Assembly (NCBI GenBank): GCA_964607755.1
Contig: CAZSMC010000009.1
Location: forward strand, 25,239 to 89,238
Reading direction: 5' to 3'
Origin: CAZSMC01 sp964607755
Lineage (GTDB): Bacteria; Zhuqueibacterota; Zhuqueibacteria; Residuimicrobiales; Krinioviventaceae
Length of the DNA stretch: 64,000 nt
A program made the position numbers and the translations under genes. Below the pieces are notes generated by a model that ran no database searches, was not told the origin of the DNA, and worked only from the letters and a program-made list of their open reading frames with translations. This document shows, one piece after another, positions 34,974 through 44,155 of the stretch. Numbering within the stretch: position 1 is the first letter of the stretch; every line of letters begins with the position of its first letter.

Positions 34974-35873
34974 TTATGGTTGCATAAACTGAAAAGGTTC
35001 TGGTATAAAACACAAGATAAAGATAACAAAAACTACATAGGCAAGCAAGCGTCTATTTTTATCCAAAGGAGTATAATCATCTATTGGCGCCGGATGCCGT
35101 CGGCCGAGGAACAGCAAAATGATGAACAGCAATCCCCAGCCGGGATAATTAATTGTAGCCACACCCAGACCGGCAAGAAAAATATATGTGCCGGTTTTAC
35201 CGCGCTTGCCGAACATGCTATAATAAACATGCCCGCCATCCAGTTGACCGATTGGCAACAAATTCAGCGCAGTGACAAACAGTCCCACCCAACCGGCATA
35301 AGCTAAAGGATGGAGCACAACTTGGTAACTTTGCGGAACATTACCAATAGCAACGGATGAAATAATTTTATACATCAATGATTCGCCTAAATAAAATCCG
35401 GTTCCAGCGGTTTCTGTTTCAGCAACAATATCAGACATAACAATGCCAAAATACAGGGCTGGCAATGACAGAGCGAGTCCGGCTAACGGACCGGCCACAC
35501 CAATATCGAACAATGCCTTGCGGTTGGGAATTCTGCCGCGCATCTGAATGACAGCGCCAAGCGTGCCAAACGGGTTTAGCAACGGAAATGGTATAAAAAA
35601 CGGCAATGTTGCCGGTACATTGTATTTCCGGCACATGAGATAATGGCCCATTTCGTGAGTGAATAATATGGCAATGACCGGAAGCGCATACCATAGTCCG
35701 CCTGTTAAATAGGTTGAAAAAACAGTGAGAACGAATAATATTATATTTACTTTTGGTTTGTTCGCAGGTAATGGTTTTATTCGAAACCTGAATTTTCGTC
35801 GTTGCGGAAACGAATAATCATTTTCATCAGCAAAAGATGGATATGTATAGCTCTTTTCAATGGGATCCTGCAT
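34974..35873 (-). CDS. Site-2 protease family intramembrane metalloprotease (M50)
   Basis: A 299-residue multi-pass protein. The zinc motif H73-E-M-G-H77 sits in a membrane helix and the third ligand Asp is in L211-D-G-G-H215. Between them lies GVAGPLAGLALSLPALYFG, the conserved 'G.aGPl.g' segment of the family. No PDZ domain is present, so it belongs to the short group. Such enzymes cut membrane-anchored regulators or signal-peptide remnants. A regulatory substrate could be one of the single-span proteins nearby, but nothing in the sequence shows it. Confidence 0.88.
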   Translation of the reverse strand: MQDPIEKSYTYPSFADENDYSFPQRRKFRFRIKPLPANKPKVNIILFVLTVFSTYLTGGLWYALPVIAILFTHEMGHYLMCRKYNVPATLPFFIPFPLLNPFGTLGAVIQMRGRIPNRKALFDIGVAGPLAGLALSLPALYFGIVMSDIVAETETAGTGFYLGESLMYKIISSVAIGNVPQSYQVVLHPLAYAGWVGLFVTALNLLPIGQLDGGHVYYSMFGKRGKTGTYIFLAGLGVATINYPGWGLLFIILLFLGRRHPAPIDDYTPLDKNRRLLAYVVFVIFILCFIPEPFQFMQP

Positions 35874-35879
35874 GAAACC

Positions 35880-36689
35880 TCACATTGCTTTCAATTTTAC
35901 AATTAATTCATCTCCCTTTGTAACGCCAAGCTCTTCAGATGCGTTCCCATTTCGGACAGCTATTTCAAGATGTTTGTGGCTTCCCACAAGGACAAGAGGT
36001 TCGCCTGTTTTTACGTTTCCATAAGTCGTTTTTATCTCTGAGAATTTTTTCTTTTTAAATTGTAGATTTTGCACGTTGTTTAAATTGATCATATCTGCTG
36101 GAATGTTTGAAATGCAGTTCCCGAATCCATCGATATATTCGATCCGTCCTTTGATAGTGTTTTTTTCTTTTTTTGGTTTATAGAGTTCACCGCGGTCGTA
36201 ATCTGTGATCGTCTGTCCGAAACACCGCAGCGCTATACCCATAGACAAGTTCGCCGCCACAGGAGCAAAAATGTCTCTGCCATGAAAAGTTGTGCTTATT
36301 TCCGGCAGCCAATATGTTGATTCGGTGAGCGAAATGACTTTGACATTAGAGTGGCGGTCATAAATATACTTGAGCACGCCATTATCCGGGGCTATGAAAT
36401 AATAATCACTCGCCTGCACGGCAAGAATCCGCCGATCTGTGCCCACACCGGGATCAACCACAATCGTATTGATTGTTCCCCGGGGAAAAAAAGAATAGGA
36501 CTGGTAAAGCACGAAAGCAGCAGCATCGATATCGCCCTGGGGGATATCATGCGTCAAATCTACCACTTTTACCTGAGAATTCACACTCAGCATCACGCCC
36601 TTCATTATTCCGAGGTAAGGAGACCCGGCTCCGAAATCTGTCAACAGTGTAATTGTCGACAGATTTATACCATCCCCAACAGTTGGCAT
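35880..36689 (-). CDS. S-adenosyl-L-methionine hydrolase (DUF62, adenosine-forming)
   Basis: A 269-residue protein of the SAM hydroxide adenosyltransferase/fluorinase-like family. ITLLTDFGAGSPYLGIMKGV is the N-terminal signature with the metal/substrate Asp. DLTHDIPQGDIDAAAFVL, VVDPGVGTDRR and FIAPDNGVL are the other conserved blocks. The C-terminal domain includes YIDGFGNCISNI. It hydrolyses SAM to adenosine and methionine. AGGAGATGAG precedes the ATG. It follows the broken nucleoside kinase, with which it may once have formed an operon. Confidence 0.9.
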   Translation of the reverse strand: MPTVGDGINLSTITLLTDFGAGSPYLGIMKGVMLSVNSQVKVVDLTHDIPQGDIDAAAFVLYQSYSFFPRGTINTIVVDPGVGTDRRILAVQASDYYFIAPDNGVLKYIYDRHSNVKVISLTESTYWLPEISTTFHGRDIFAPVAANLSMGIALRCFGQTITDYDRGELYKPKKEKNTIKGRIEYIDGFGNCISNIPADMINLNNVQNLQFKKKKFSEIKTTYGNVKTGEPLVLVGSHKHLEIAVRNGNASEELGVTKGDELIVKLKAM

Positions 36690-36699
36690 GTCTCATCTC

Positions 36700-37055
36700 C
36701 TAAAACAGTTCACAATAATTTTGAAAATCCCGATCGCTCATATATCCCTGTTTGTGTAAAATGCAAGCGAACACCTCTGCATCTTCGTAGATCGTCTGGC
36801 CTTGAACTCATAGATAAAGAGATTCGATCATTTTGCGCTGATCCATAAAACGATGCGACAAAAAGTAAACCGCAAGTTAAAAGACCAGCGGGTCATATCG
36901 CTGCAAAAATCGTCCAAATAGAGATTTTTAATCACCCTTTCATAAAAAGGCTGCAGGGCAAATCTCTCACTAATTTGTGACGTTAACGTTGTTTTGCCAA
37001 CACCAATGTTTCCGGCAATGGATAATAAAAATGTCGCTCTGTCAAAAGAGGTCAT
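36700..37055 (-). pseudogene. Deoxynucleoside kinase, frameshifted and truncated
   Basis: From ATG 37055 the frame gives SIAGNIGVGKTTLTSQISERF (P-loop) and PFYERVIKNLYLDDFCSDMTRWSF, clearly the start of a dGK/dAK-type deoxynucleoside kinase. At about 36870-36890 the frame shifts: the expected YFLSHRFMDQRKMIESLYL continues one frame over. It then meets TGA, and TIYEDAEVFACILHKQGYMS resumes after it. It ends at TAG 36700-36702 after about 120 of the usual 200 or more residues. At least two disruptions plus loss of the C-terminus make it inactive. Its start overlaps the TPR gene stop (ATGA). Confidence 0.82.
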
Positions 37056-39601
37056 TGCGTTCCTTTAACAAACAGCTCTGATTCTCCAAAAGTAATATTT
37101 TTTTCTCCATAGCCGTTTTCATCGGTTGCGCGAAAATAAAAACCGTACGGGCCGTAATAATCTCCTACCCGTACCAACAGCCAGTTATCTCCCGGCCTTA
37201 ATGTCACCGGAACAATGTATTGATCGGGTATTGCCTGGCCTTTAACATTTTTTGTCATAATATGCTTGTCATTCAGCCAGGCTTTCAACGCACCGTTTGT
37301 GCCGAAACGAAAATAACATTTTTTGAACCGGTCAGACTGGATGCGGAGCAAGGCATAAGCACAGGTATTTGTGTGCGCACCGGTAATTTCCTGTAGATTA
37401 ACAAATCCGTCAAAAATACCATCCGTTTTATGAAAGAGTTTACCTTTAGCATCTGCTTCATAAATCCATTGACTTGTGGGTTGAACTTCCGGCCAAAACT
37501 TTTCCTGGATGCCTTTTTTTACATTAAAAGCGCCGATCACGCTCCAGTCAAACTCGGCTGGCACGCCCACCCCGCTCAAAACCATGCGCATTGAATCTGT
37601 ATTATTATTCCGGTAATGCCACAGCGCAAGCGCGAGATGAGAATTAAGATAAAATGAAAGATTGCCTTTATCTTTAGAATATTGGTTGAATCCGTGAAAA
37701 TACTCGCTGCTCACTTTGTTCTCTTCAAGAGCTTTTTTTATCCCTTTGAAATAAAACCTCCAGTATGCATTCCAGGTAATCATGGACGAATAATCGAACG
37801 AGATTTTATCACTGTATCCTTGCAATTTGTCGAGATTCTCTTCGAAAGAGAGCCCTAACAGGGATCGTATAACCGATTGATAAGCCAGGACCGGGATCAT
37901 TACAAGAGGATCTTTTTCCTGTGTGACAAAATTTTGCAGTATCTGTTCTATTTCCGTTAATTTGTAATCCAAATGCAGACCGATAGCCACAAGGGGAATG
38001 ATACGAACGTTAAGATTTGTGTCTTGTTTGCTTTTCAACTCATTAATCCAGACGTCGATGTACTCTTTCACCCGTTCGGACACGGGATCAAGTTCATAAA
38101 GAGTAAAGAGGGCTTTGATAGCATTCTCTTCAAGTTTCATCGTATCCAGGCGTTGATAAAGAATTTCAACAGCTTTATCGCTGTTATTATCTGCAATTTC
38201 AATGAGAACTTTATATAACATTTGGTTCTTAACCAATTCAGGCATTTCACTCAACTTGTATCGGCTAAGCATTTGCCGGGCAGACCGGATATCTCCATTG
38301 TCCAGGTAACCCTGAATAAGATGATTGAGAGCCGGCTCAAACTGCGGTTCTTTCTTGAGAGCAATTTGAAATTGCTCGATAGCACGTTCAATTTCACCCT
38401 GGCGTAATAGAACCTCGCCAAAGCTGTCGTATGGGTTCGGTTCATCCGGAACGAGTTCTATATACTTTTTTAAAGCAGCATAGGCAGACTCCAATTGACC
38501 GATTCTGGCATAAGAATAGCCAAGCTGATTATAAGTCAATTTATGTTTTGGATCGAGCGAGATGACTTTTTCATACTCTTCGATAGCTCGATGAATATCA
38601 TGAACACCGAAATAGTAATTACCCAAATTGTAATACGCTTCGATATCGTATGGATAAAGTTCGGTGATTTGCTGATAGGTTTCTATTGTTTTATACAAAT
38701 CGCCATGTGTTGCAGCGTTCATAGCAATGATATCCAGTCTTTCGCGTTCAGGCACTTTATCGATGTAACGCATGGCCTTTTCAAGCAACATAGCTGCTTT
38801 TTTCGAATCACCATAATGTCCGTATGTCTCAGCAAGCCTGGCATACGCACTGGCAAATGTCGAATCAAGGTCAATGGCTTTTTCAAAGAACGTACGTGCC
38901 CTGGCAAAATCTAACTTGTTCAATGCTTCGTTTCCCAGGGTATATTGTTCATAAGCCTCAACAGATGTAGTTGTCACATTTACCAACTTTTGTTCCTGGT
39001 CTGGCATTTGTTTCAGGGTCACTTGCAGAGCGCTGCGGAGGGTCCGGGAAATCCGGTCAACCATGGTCAAAACATTTTCAAGACCGGCGCAGCTTTCAAT
39101 TGTGGAACGAATTTGCCGGCCAGAATTGCTATCACGGAGCTCGACCTGACATTTGAGTGAATCGTTATCCATGAAATAGCGGCCAGCTATAAACATGTCC
39201 GCATGAAGCTGTTGAGCCACCTTGTGTTCCGCAGACGAATCGATCTGAGAAGAATCATAGCCCAACTCTTGCATCACCCGGTCTGCCTGACGCGACGGAG
39301 AAAGATCGAGCTGACGAGATTGTGACAAATCAGAAACCAGCAACTCGACAATGCCTTTGCGCAGCCAATCCAGTTCACTGCGTTTTGTTTCATTATCAAA
39401 CGTCAACACAACAATGCTTTTTTTAGAATCCGAATTGAGCTGAATAGTTTCTATCTTTTCCTCGGACACCGGAAACGCAGATTTGGCTGTCAATTTTATT
39501 TTTCTGGATTTATCTTGTTCGCATGCTAATGCAAGTAGCAACAGGAGGAGAATAGGAACGATTCCCGTTTGAATCCATCTAAATTTCACTCTACTTTTCA
39601 T
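37052..39601 (-). CDS. Probable TPR-repeat lipoprotein with TolB/FlgO-like N-terminal domain
   Basis: An 849-residue envelope protein. The signal ends LALAC27, a probable lipidation site. Residues about 60-175 (SIVVLTFDNETKRSELDWLRKGIVELLVSDL) match the CsgG/FlgO/TolB-like fold often paired with TPRs in signalling proteins. Residues about 220-450 hold tandem TPRs such as YYNLGNYYFGVHDIHRAIEEYEKVISLDP. The C-terminal 150 residues form a beta-rich module (YFRFGTNGALKAWLNDKHI, then PGDNWLLVRVGD) like carbohydrate or PA14-type jelly-rolls. It lies 12 bp after a SpoIIE phosphatase gene and may be an output or sensor of that hub. Confidence 0.72.
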   Translation of the reverse strand: MKSRVKFRWIQTGIVPILLLLLLALACEQDKSRKIKLTAKSAFPVSEEKIETIQLNSDSKKSIVVLTFDNETKRSELDWLRKGIVELLVSDLSQSRQLDLSPSRQADRVMQELGYDSSQIDSSAEHKVAQQLHADMFIAGRYFMDNDSLKCQVELRDSNSGRQIRSTIESCAGLENVLTMVDRISRTLRSALQVTLKQMPDQEQKLVNVTTTSVEAYEQYTLGNEALNKLDFARARTFFEKAIDLDSTFASAYARLAETYGHYGDSKKAAMLLEKAMRYIDKVPERERLDIIAMNAATHGDLYKTIETYQQITELYPYDIEAYYNLGNYYFGVHDIHRAIEEYEKVISLDPKHKLTYNQLGYSYARIGQLESAYAALKKYIELVPDEPNPYDSFGEVLLRQGEIERAIEQFQIALKKEPQFEPALNHLIQGYLDNGDIRSARQMLSRYKLSEMPELVKNQMLYKVLIEIADNNSDKAVEILYQRLDTMKLEENAIKALFTLYELDPVSERVKEYIDVWINELKSKQDTNLNVRIIPLVAIGLHLDYKLTEIEQILQNFVTQEKDPLVMIPVLAYQSVIRSLLGLSFEENLDKLQGYSDKISFDYSSMITWNAYWRFYFKGIKKALEENKVSSEYFHGFNQYSKDKGNLSFYLNSHLALALWHYRNNNTDSMRMVLSGVGVPAEFDWSVIGAFNVKKGIQEKFWPEVQPTSQWIYEADAKGKLFHKTDGIFDGFVNLQEITGAHTNTCAYALLRIQSDRFKKCYFRFGTNGALKAWLNDKHIMTKNVKGQAIPDQYIVPVTLRPGDNWLLVRVGDYYGPYGFYFRATDENGYGEKNITFGESELFVKGTQ

Positions 39602-39613
39602 TACTCATATACC

Positions 39614-41593
39614 TCATAATAAACGAACCAATACCATGGTAATGTCATCGTGCTGCGGCGCATCACCGACAAATGATCTGACCTGCCGGACAATCGTATG
39701 TTCAAGGCTGCTTACGCTGCCATTTTTATGTTTAGCAAGCACTTTAAAAATCGCCTCTTCGCCAAATTCCTGCAGGTCATTATTCATCGCCTCAGACAGT
39801 CCATCCGTGTAGAAAAACAGCGTATCGCCGGGATTCAATTTCACTTTCTCAATAACAGTACGCTCGGAAAAAAACACATCATTGGCAAGACCAAGTCCAA
39901 GCCCTGGCGGAATGTAAATATCCGGATCGCGTCCGGTTTCAGACCGTTTGACCGCAAGAGCGTTGTGCCCGGCGCGGACAAAATCAAACTCTCCGGTTTT
40001 CACATTCAGGATACCATAAATCATGGTCACGAAAATGCGTTTATCTACATTGTCACATAAATGGGCATTCAGGCGGCACAGCAACTCTTTGGGCGAATCC
40101 ATGGCTGGTGCCAGGGAAGCCATTATGCCTTTGAGCTCTGCCATGTAAAAAGCGGCTGACGTTCCCTTGCCTGTTACATCGGCAATCGCGACTCCCAGAC
40201 GATCATCCGAGAGTTCAAAATAATCAAAATAATCGCCGCCAACTTCTGCTGCAGGCTGACAAAAGCCGGTGATCTCGAGTCCCGGTATCTGAGGTGCTTT
40301 CACAGGCAACAATCGCTGCTGCACAGTTCTGGCAATTTCCAGTTCTTTTTTTAAGCGCTCGCGCTCGGTGAGTTCTATCAATAAAAAGCTGTTGCGAATG
40401 GCCAGGGCAGATTGTTGTGAAAGCGTTGTTAAAAAAGATAACGTTAAAGCTTCATACGACGAACCATCCTTTTTAGGTCCGAGAAAGAAAAGGCCGACCT
40501 GTTCCCCCTGACTGATCAACGGTGTGATGACCCTGACATTGGCCAAATCGATCTGCTTTTGCACCCGGTTCAAAATCTGTCGGAACATTTTGGCATCCGT
40601 TAATCGTTCTGGCGAAAAGGGTTCGTTATGTTGCAAGCATTCGAGGTCCTTAACATCCTTAATCGGAATGGTTATCCTGTTTTTCATGCGTTTCGGAAAA
40701 GCCCAGGCCGTGGTAAGGGACCGAGGTTGTTGCGGATTATCAAGCAGAAAAAGCACACCCTGACTTGCGTCCATATAATTAACAATGCGCTCAGTGACAA
40801 GTTGGGCAAGATTGTTATAATCCACCGCAAAGACAAGATCGCGCGAAAAATCTTCGATCGCGGCTTTTTCCTGCAGCCGGCCGGTCATAAAATTGAACGA
40901 ACGAGCCAGCTTGCCAACTTCATCGCGGGATTTATTTTTCACCTGCACATCGTATTTGCCCTTTGGCACATCCAGCATAGCTTGCGACAAGGTGTTCAGC
41001 GGCTTGGCAATCCTTTTTCCCATGAAAATCGATAAAGCGAGACCGACAATTATGGCGCCAGTTATCAGGTAAACGTTCATCCACAGTCTTTTCTTCACAT
41101 TGTCATTAAAATCAATGAGAGAAAAGCCAACATCAACTTTGCCCAGCGATTCTTCGCCAAGACGAATTTCCACCGGGATGTGATCAAAATCGTTCCAGCT
41201 CTCCTCGGCGATATTTCCGGCCGCCAATCTTTCCACAGCCTCCAATTGCGCTTCCCGTGTCATAAAACCGCCATCGTCCATTTCGATCAGATCTGTGTTC
41301 AGGGAAAAGGCAACAATTTCCCTGTTCTCATCAACAATAGCAATATAGACGAGGTCTTTGCTGAATTGCGAATTGATAATATTATCAATCCAGTCCTGAT
41401 AAACGTACCAGCCCTCAGTTTCAGCCAGCCGGATAGAAGCGATCTGCTTGGCAATACGTTCCATATTGTTTTGCAACTGTTCGCGTTCCCGTCTCAACTG
41501 CTGAATAGTAAAAAAATGAAAAACCACTGCCATCATAATCAGAATAATAAACGCGAATGCCGCCGAGATTTTAACCCATATTCGATATATCAA
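39614..41593 (-). CDS. Membrane sensor phosphatase: HAMP-GAF-SpoIIE (PP2C)
   Basis: A 659-residue protein. A transmembrane helix (about 9-30), a periplasmic sensor (30-170), a second helix (about 172-192), HAMP (about 193-245, SRDEVGKLARSFNFMTGRL), GAF (about 260-405) and SpoIIE/PP2C (about 415-659). Catalytic metal Asp residues lie in VGGDYFDYFEL, IADVTGKGTSAAFYMAELKG, FYTDGLSE and PQHDDITMV. The linker EIARTVQQRLLP is the usual PP2C-activating helix. It should dephosphorylate a STAS antagonist in answer to an envelope signal. It overlaps the radical SAM gene by 23 bp. Confidence 0.88.
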   Translation of the reverse strand: MIYRIWVKISAAFAFIILIMMAVVFHFFTIQQLRREREQLQNNMERIAKQIASIRLAETEGWYVYQDWIDNIINSQFSKDLVYIAIVDENREIVAFSLNTDLIEMDDGGFMTREAQLEAVERLAAGNIAEESWNDFDHIPVEIRLGEESLGKVDVGFSLIDFNDNVKKRLWMNVYLITGAIIVGLALSIFMGKRIAKPLNTLSQAMLDVPKGKYDVQVKNKSRDEVGKLARSFNFMTGRLQEKAAIEDFSRDLVFAVDYNNLAQLVTERIVNYMDASQGVLFLLDNPQQPRSLTTAWAFPKRMKNRITIPIKDVKDLECLQHNEPFSPERLTDAKMFRQILNRVQKQIDLANVRVITPLISQGEQVGLFFLGPKKDGSSYEALTLSFLTTLSQQSALAIRNSFLLIELTERERLKKELEIARTVQQRLLPVKAPQIPGLEITGFCQPAAEVGGDYFDYFELSDDRLGVAIADVTGKGTSAAFYMAELKGIMASLAPAMDSPKELLCRLNAHLCDNVDKRIFVTMIYGILNVKTGEFDFVRAGHNALAVKRSETGRDPDIYIPPGLGLGLANDVFFSERTVIEKVKLNPGDTLFFYTDGLSEAMNNDLQEFGEEAIFKVLAKHKNGSVSSLEHTIVRQVRSFVGDAPQHDDITMVLVRLL

Positions 41594-42986
41594 GAAAATA
41601 CCCTGTCATTTCGTTGGATGGCATTTTGTTGAGCTGTTTAATTTTGCTGGCACATGCCAGAGCTGCGTTATATCCGACTGTTTGAGACCACAATGGAAAA
41701 ACCGTACTGTTGGTTAACAGCAAATCGTTGGATTCGGACCACAATCCCGTATCGACCGCGCGCTGCCACTCCGGGGTTGCCGGAATCGGTGAAAAAGAAG
41801 CCATACAAATTCTGGCACCAAGGTCGTGAACGCACTGTACGCTGTCCCATACTTCCTGCAAATCCTGGCCCGGGAGTCCCATCAACACATAAACGCCGAT
41901 ATCCTTTCGATTGTATCCGGCCTGTTCCAAATAGGATAACGCTTTTTCACATTCAAAAACAGTGACCTTTGATGACATGTCGCGTTGTCGCCGGGTATTC
42001 GACGTCTCAAAGCTGAGCCTGATAGTTTTGAATCCACTTTTAAAAAATAATTCTGCCAATTCTGCATCGATAAACCGGGGGGTTAATCCGTTTGGTGTGT
42101 GGAAATTTACATTCATTTTATGCTCCACAACCTTGCGTAACAGAGGTTTGATAAGTAGGTTTGGTTGATGGAGCAATGCATCATCAAAAAAAGCAATGTT
42201 GTGGACGTTCAAGCGCCGGTGCCAGCAAAGTTCGTCGAACACGTTTTCCGGTAAACGCCGGCGATAGCCGTTAACAATATTCCGGGAAGCGCAAAAGCTG
42301 CAACGGTTCGGGCATCCTCTGGATGTTAGCAATGCAATTGACTGGAGTTCTTTGTACAGACCGTACAACGGGAACGGGAGGTCATCCAAATTGGAATAAC
42401 AGAAATCAGCTCCGGGGCCGCCGGTCAATCTAGCCACAGTGCGAACAGCCGGGATTTCTCCTTCTCCGGTTATCACCACATCGGGTTGGACCACGTGCCT
42501 GGCATGTTCCGGACACAAGGTGGCGTATATTCCGCCAAGCACGACCGGGACATCAGGGAAAAATGTTCGCAACAAGTCGACCATATCTTTCACCGCCGGA
42601 TACCAATAGGTCATAAATGACGTCGCTAAAATGACATCCGGTTTTTGTTCGAGAGATGAAAACTGCTGAAAAACCGTTTCTGGCGCCATCCCATATCTGC
42701 AGTATTTTCTGGGAATATGTTTCAGCGCCTCAGGTTTTGCGATCTCCTGGCGGGGAAACTTGCCGCTGCCGTCGCTCTGAAAAGTCGGTTTGTCAGGTTC
42801 AATTTGATGTTTAATGTCCGGATGAAATCTGTCCAGGCAGTCTATGAGTTGAACGTCATAGCCGAGTTTGTCAAGAATGCTACCGATATACAGCAAACCG
42901 AGCGGCTTGGACCAAAAGTCATAGGCTGCAAAATCATAGATCCAGGGATTAACCAGCAAAACAGATTTTATTTTTGCATTCATCAC
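41571..42986 (-). CDS. B12-binding-type radical SAM protein
   Basis: A 471-residue protein with an N-terminal cobalamin-binding-like domain (about 8-185: LLVNPWIYDF, GLLYIGSILDKLGYDVQLID, VVLGGIYATL, VITGEGE). The radical SAM domain follows with the cluster motif C225-PNR-C229-SF-C232. IRLSFETSNTRRQRDM and VYVLMGLPGQDLQEV are later conserved parts. The cobalamin 'DxHxxG' motif is not obvious, so cobalamin may be absent. It sits between two phosphatase genes, overlapping both (ATGA with the upstream one). The substrate is unknown. Methylation or rearrangement of a lipid or cofactor is typical of the family. Confidence 0.82.
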   Translation of the reverse strand: MMNAKIKSVLLVNPWIYDFAAYDFWSKPLGLLYIGSILDKLGYDVQLIDCLDRFHPDIKHQIEPDKPTFQSDGSGKFPRQEIAKPEALKHIPRKYCRYGMAPETVFQQFSSLEQKPDVILATSFMTYWYPAVKDMVDLLRTFFPDVPVVLGGIYATLCPEHARHVVQPDVVITGEGEIPAVRTVARLTGGPGADFCYSNLDDLPFPLYGLYKELQSIALLTSRGCPNRCSFCASRNIVNGYRRRLPENVFDELCWHRRLNVHNIAFFDDALLHQPNLLIKPLLRKVVEHKMNVNFHTPNGLTPRFIDAELAELFFKSGFKTIRLSFETSNTRRQRDMSSKVTVFECEKALSYLEQAGYNRKDIGVYVLMGLPGQDLQEVWDSVQCVHDLGARICMASFSPIPATPEWQRAVDTGLWSESNDLLLTNSTVFPLWSQTVGYNAALACASKIKQLNKMPSNEMTGYFLDISNMG

Positions 42987-44155
42987 GATTTTAGCTCGAG
43001 CATCATAAGCAAAATATCATCGCGGGAATCGCCCCGACTGTAAGACCGGACATCCTGCATCACGTTTTGGGCAGACTTTTTCACCGGGAGATTACGGTAA
43101 TAATTCAGCGACTTTCTCAGACGGTCCATTCCAAATGGTGTACCGTTTTGATTCTCAGGTTCAACAATCCCGTCTGTAAAAATGGCCAGACGGTCGTCAG
43201 GTGCAATGTTGCGCGTCTCTTGTTTGAATTCTTTCAAGGGCATGGAATCGAATCCAATAATGACGTTTTCCGATTCCAAATGATTCCATGTTCTGGTATT
43301 CGCACTATAATGCAAACCGCTTGGATGGGCACTGCCGGCAAACTGGTACGCTCTTTGTTTCCAGTCAAGCCGCACTGACATCATTGTCAGGAAAATGCCA
43401 GCTTTATTGAATGTGCTGCAAAAAAATTCGTTAATATGATACAGAATTTCCCGCGGCGAGGCGTGCTCGCGAACCAGGGCGCCCACCTTACTGCTGATGC
43501 GGTTGACAACCAATGCCGAGGCAATTCCATGACCGGTAACATCCAGAACATTCATGTAAAGATGACTGTTCTTTTCGTCAACGTAAACGTTGCCAAAGTC
43601 TCCGCCGATGCCAATCATCGGAGAATATGAAATTCCAAATGAAAAAAGTTTATGTTCGAAGCTGCCGGGAATAAGACTGTTGTGTACTTTTTTGGCAAAG
43701 TTCAAATCCCGCTCAATCATATCATGATACTCATTGATCTTGCGGTTTTGCTGTTGGATCAATTTTTCAAGTTTTTGTTGGTTGAGTGCTTTTTTAACGT
43801 GAAATACGAACGAATCTTTATTGACCGGTTTGGGAAGATAATCGAATGCACCTTCGCGCATGGCCTCGACAGCACTTGGAATATTGCCGTACCCGGTGAC
43901 AATAATAACCTGCGTGTGCTGGCTTTTTTCTTTGGCGGCTTTGAGCACATCGAGTCCGCTCAGTGTTTTCATCTGCATGTCACTAACAACAAGATCGTAA
44001 CTGGTTTGCTGAATCTGTTTTACAGCCACTTCACCGGAGGGCGCTTCATCTGCCCGGTAATTTTCACGTTTTAACGTCTCCAGATAAAAACGGCGATTCA
44101 TGCTGTCATCATCTACCACTAACACACGTGGCGGTTGCTGCCTTTTTCTATTCAC
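42983..44155 (-). CDS. Response regulator with SpoIIE (PP2C) output
   Basis: A 390-residue cytoplasmic protein. The REC domain (1-125) has VLVVDDD, the phospho-acceptor in LVVSDMQM, VTGYG and LPKPV with the conserved Lys. A coiled-coil linker (about 125-165) leads to PP2C (about 170-390) with metal motifs GIGGDFGNVY, LDVTGHGIASAL, IFTDGIVE and DSRDDILLMM. The first motif has Asn where others have Asp (GGDFGN versus GGDYFD). A GTG start overlaps the preceding stop by 8 bases (GTGAATAG). A histidine kinase for it is not in the window. Confidence 0.88.
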   Translation of the reverse strand: MNRKRQQPPRVLVVDDDSMNRRFYLETLKRENYRADEAPSGEVAVKQIQQTSYDLVVSDMQMKTLSGLDVLKAAKEKSQHTQVIIVTGYGNIPSAVEAMREGAFDYLPKPVNKDSFVFHVKKALNQQKLEKLIQQQNRKINEYHDMIERDLNFAKKVHNSLIPGSFEHKLFSFGISYSPMIGIGGDFGNVYVDEKNSHLYMNVLDVTGHGIASALVVNRISSKVGALVREHASPREILYHINEFFCSTFNKAGIFLTMMSVRLDWKQRAYQFAGSAHPSGLHYSANTRTWNHLESENVIIGFDSMPLKEFKQETRNIAPDDRLAIFTDGIVEPENQNGTPFGMDRLRKSLNYYRNLPVKKSAQNVMQDVRSYSRGDSRDDILLMMLELKS

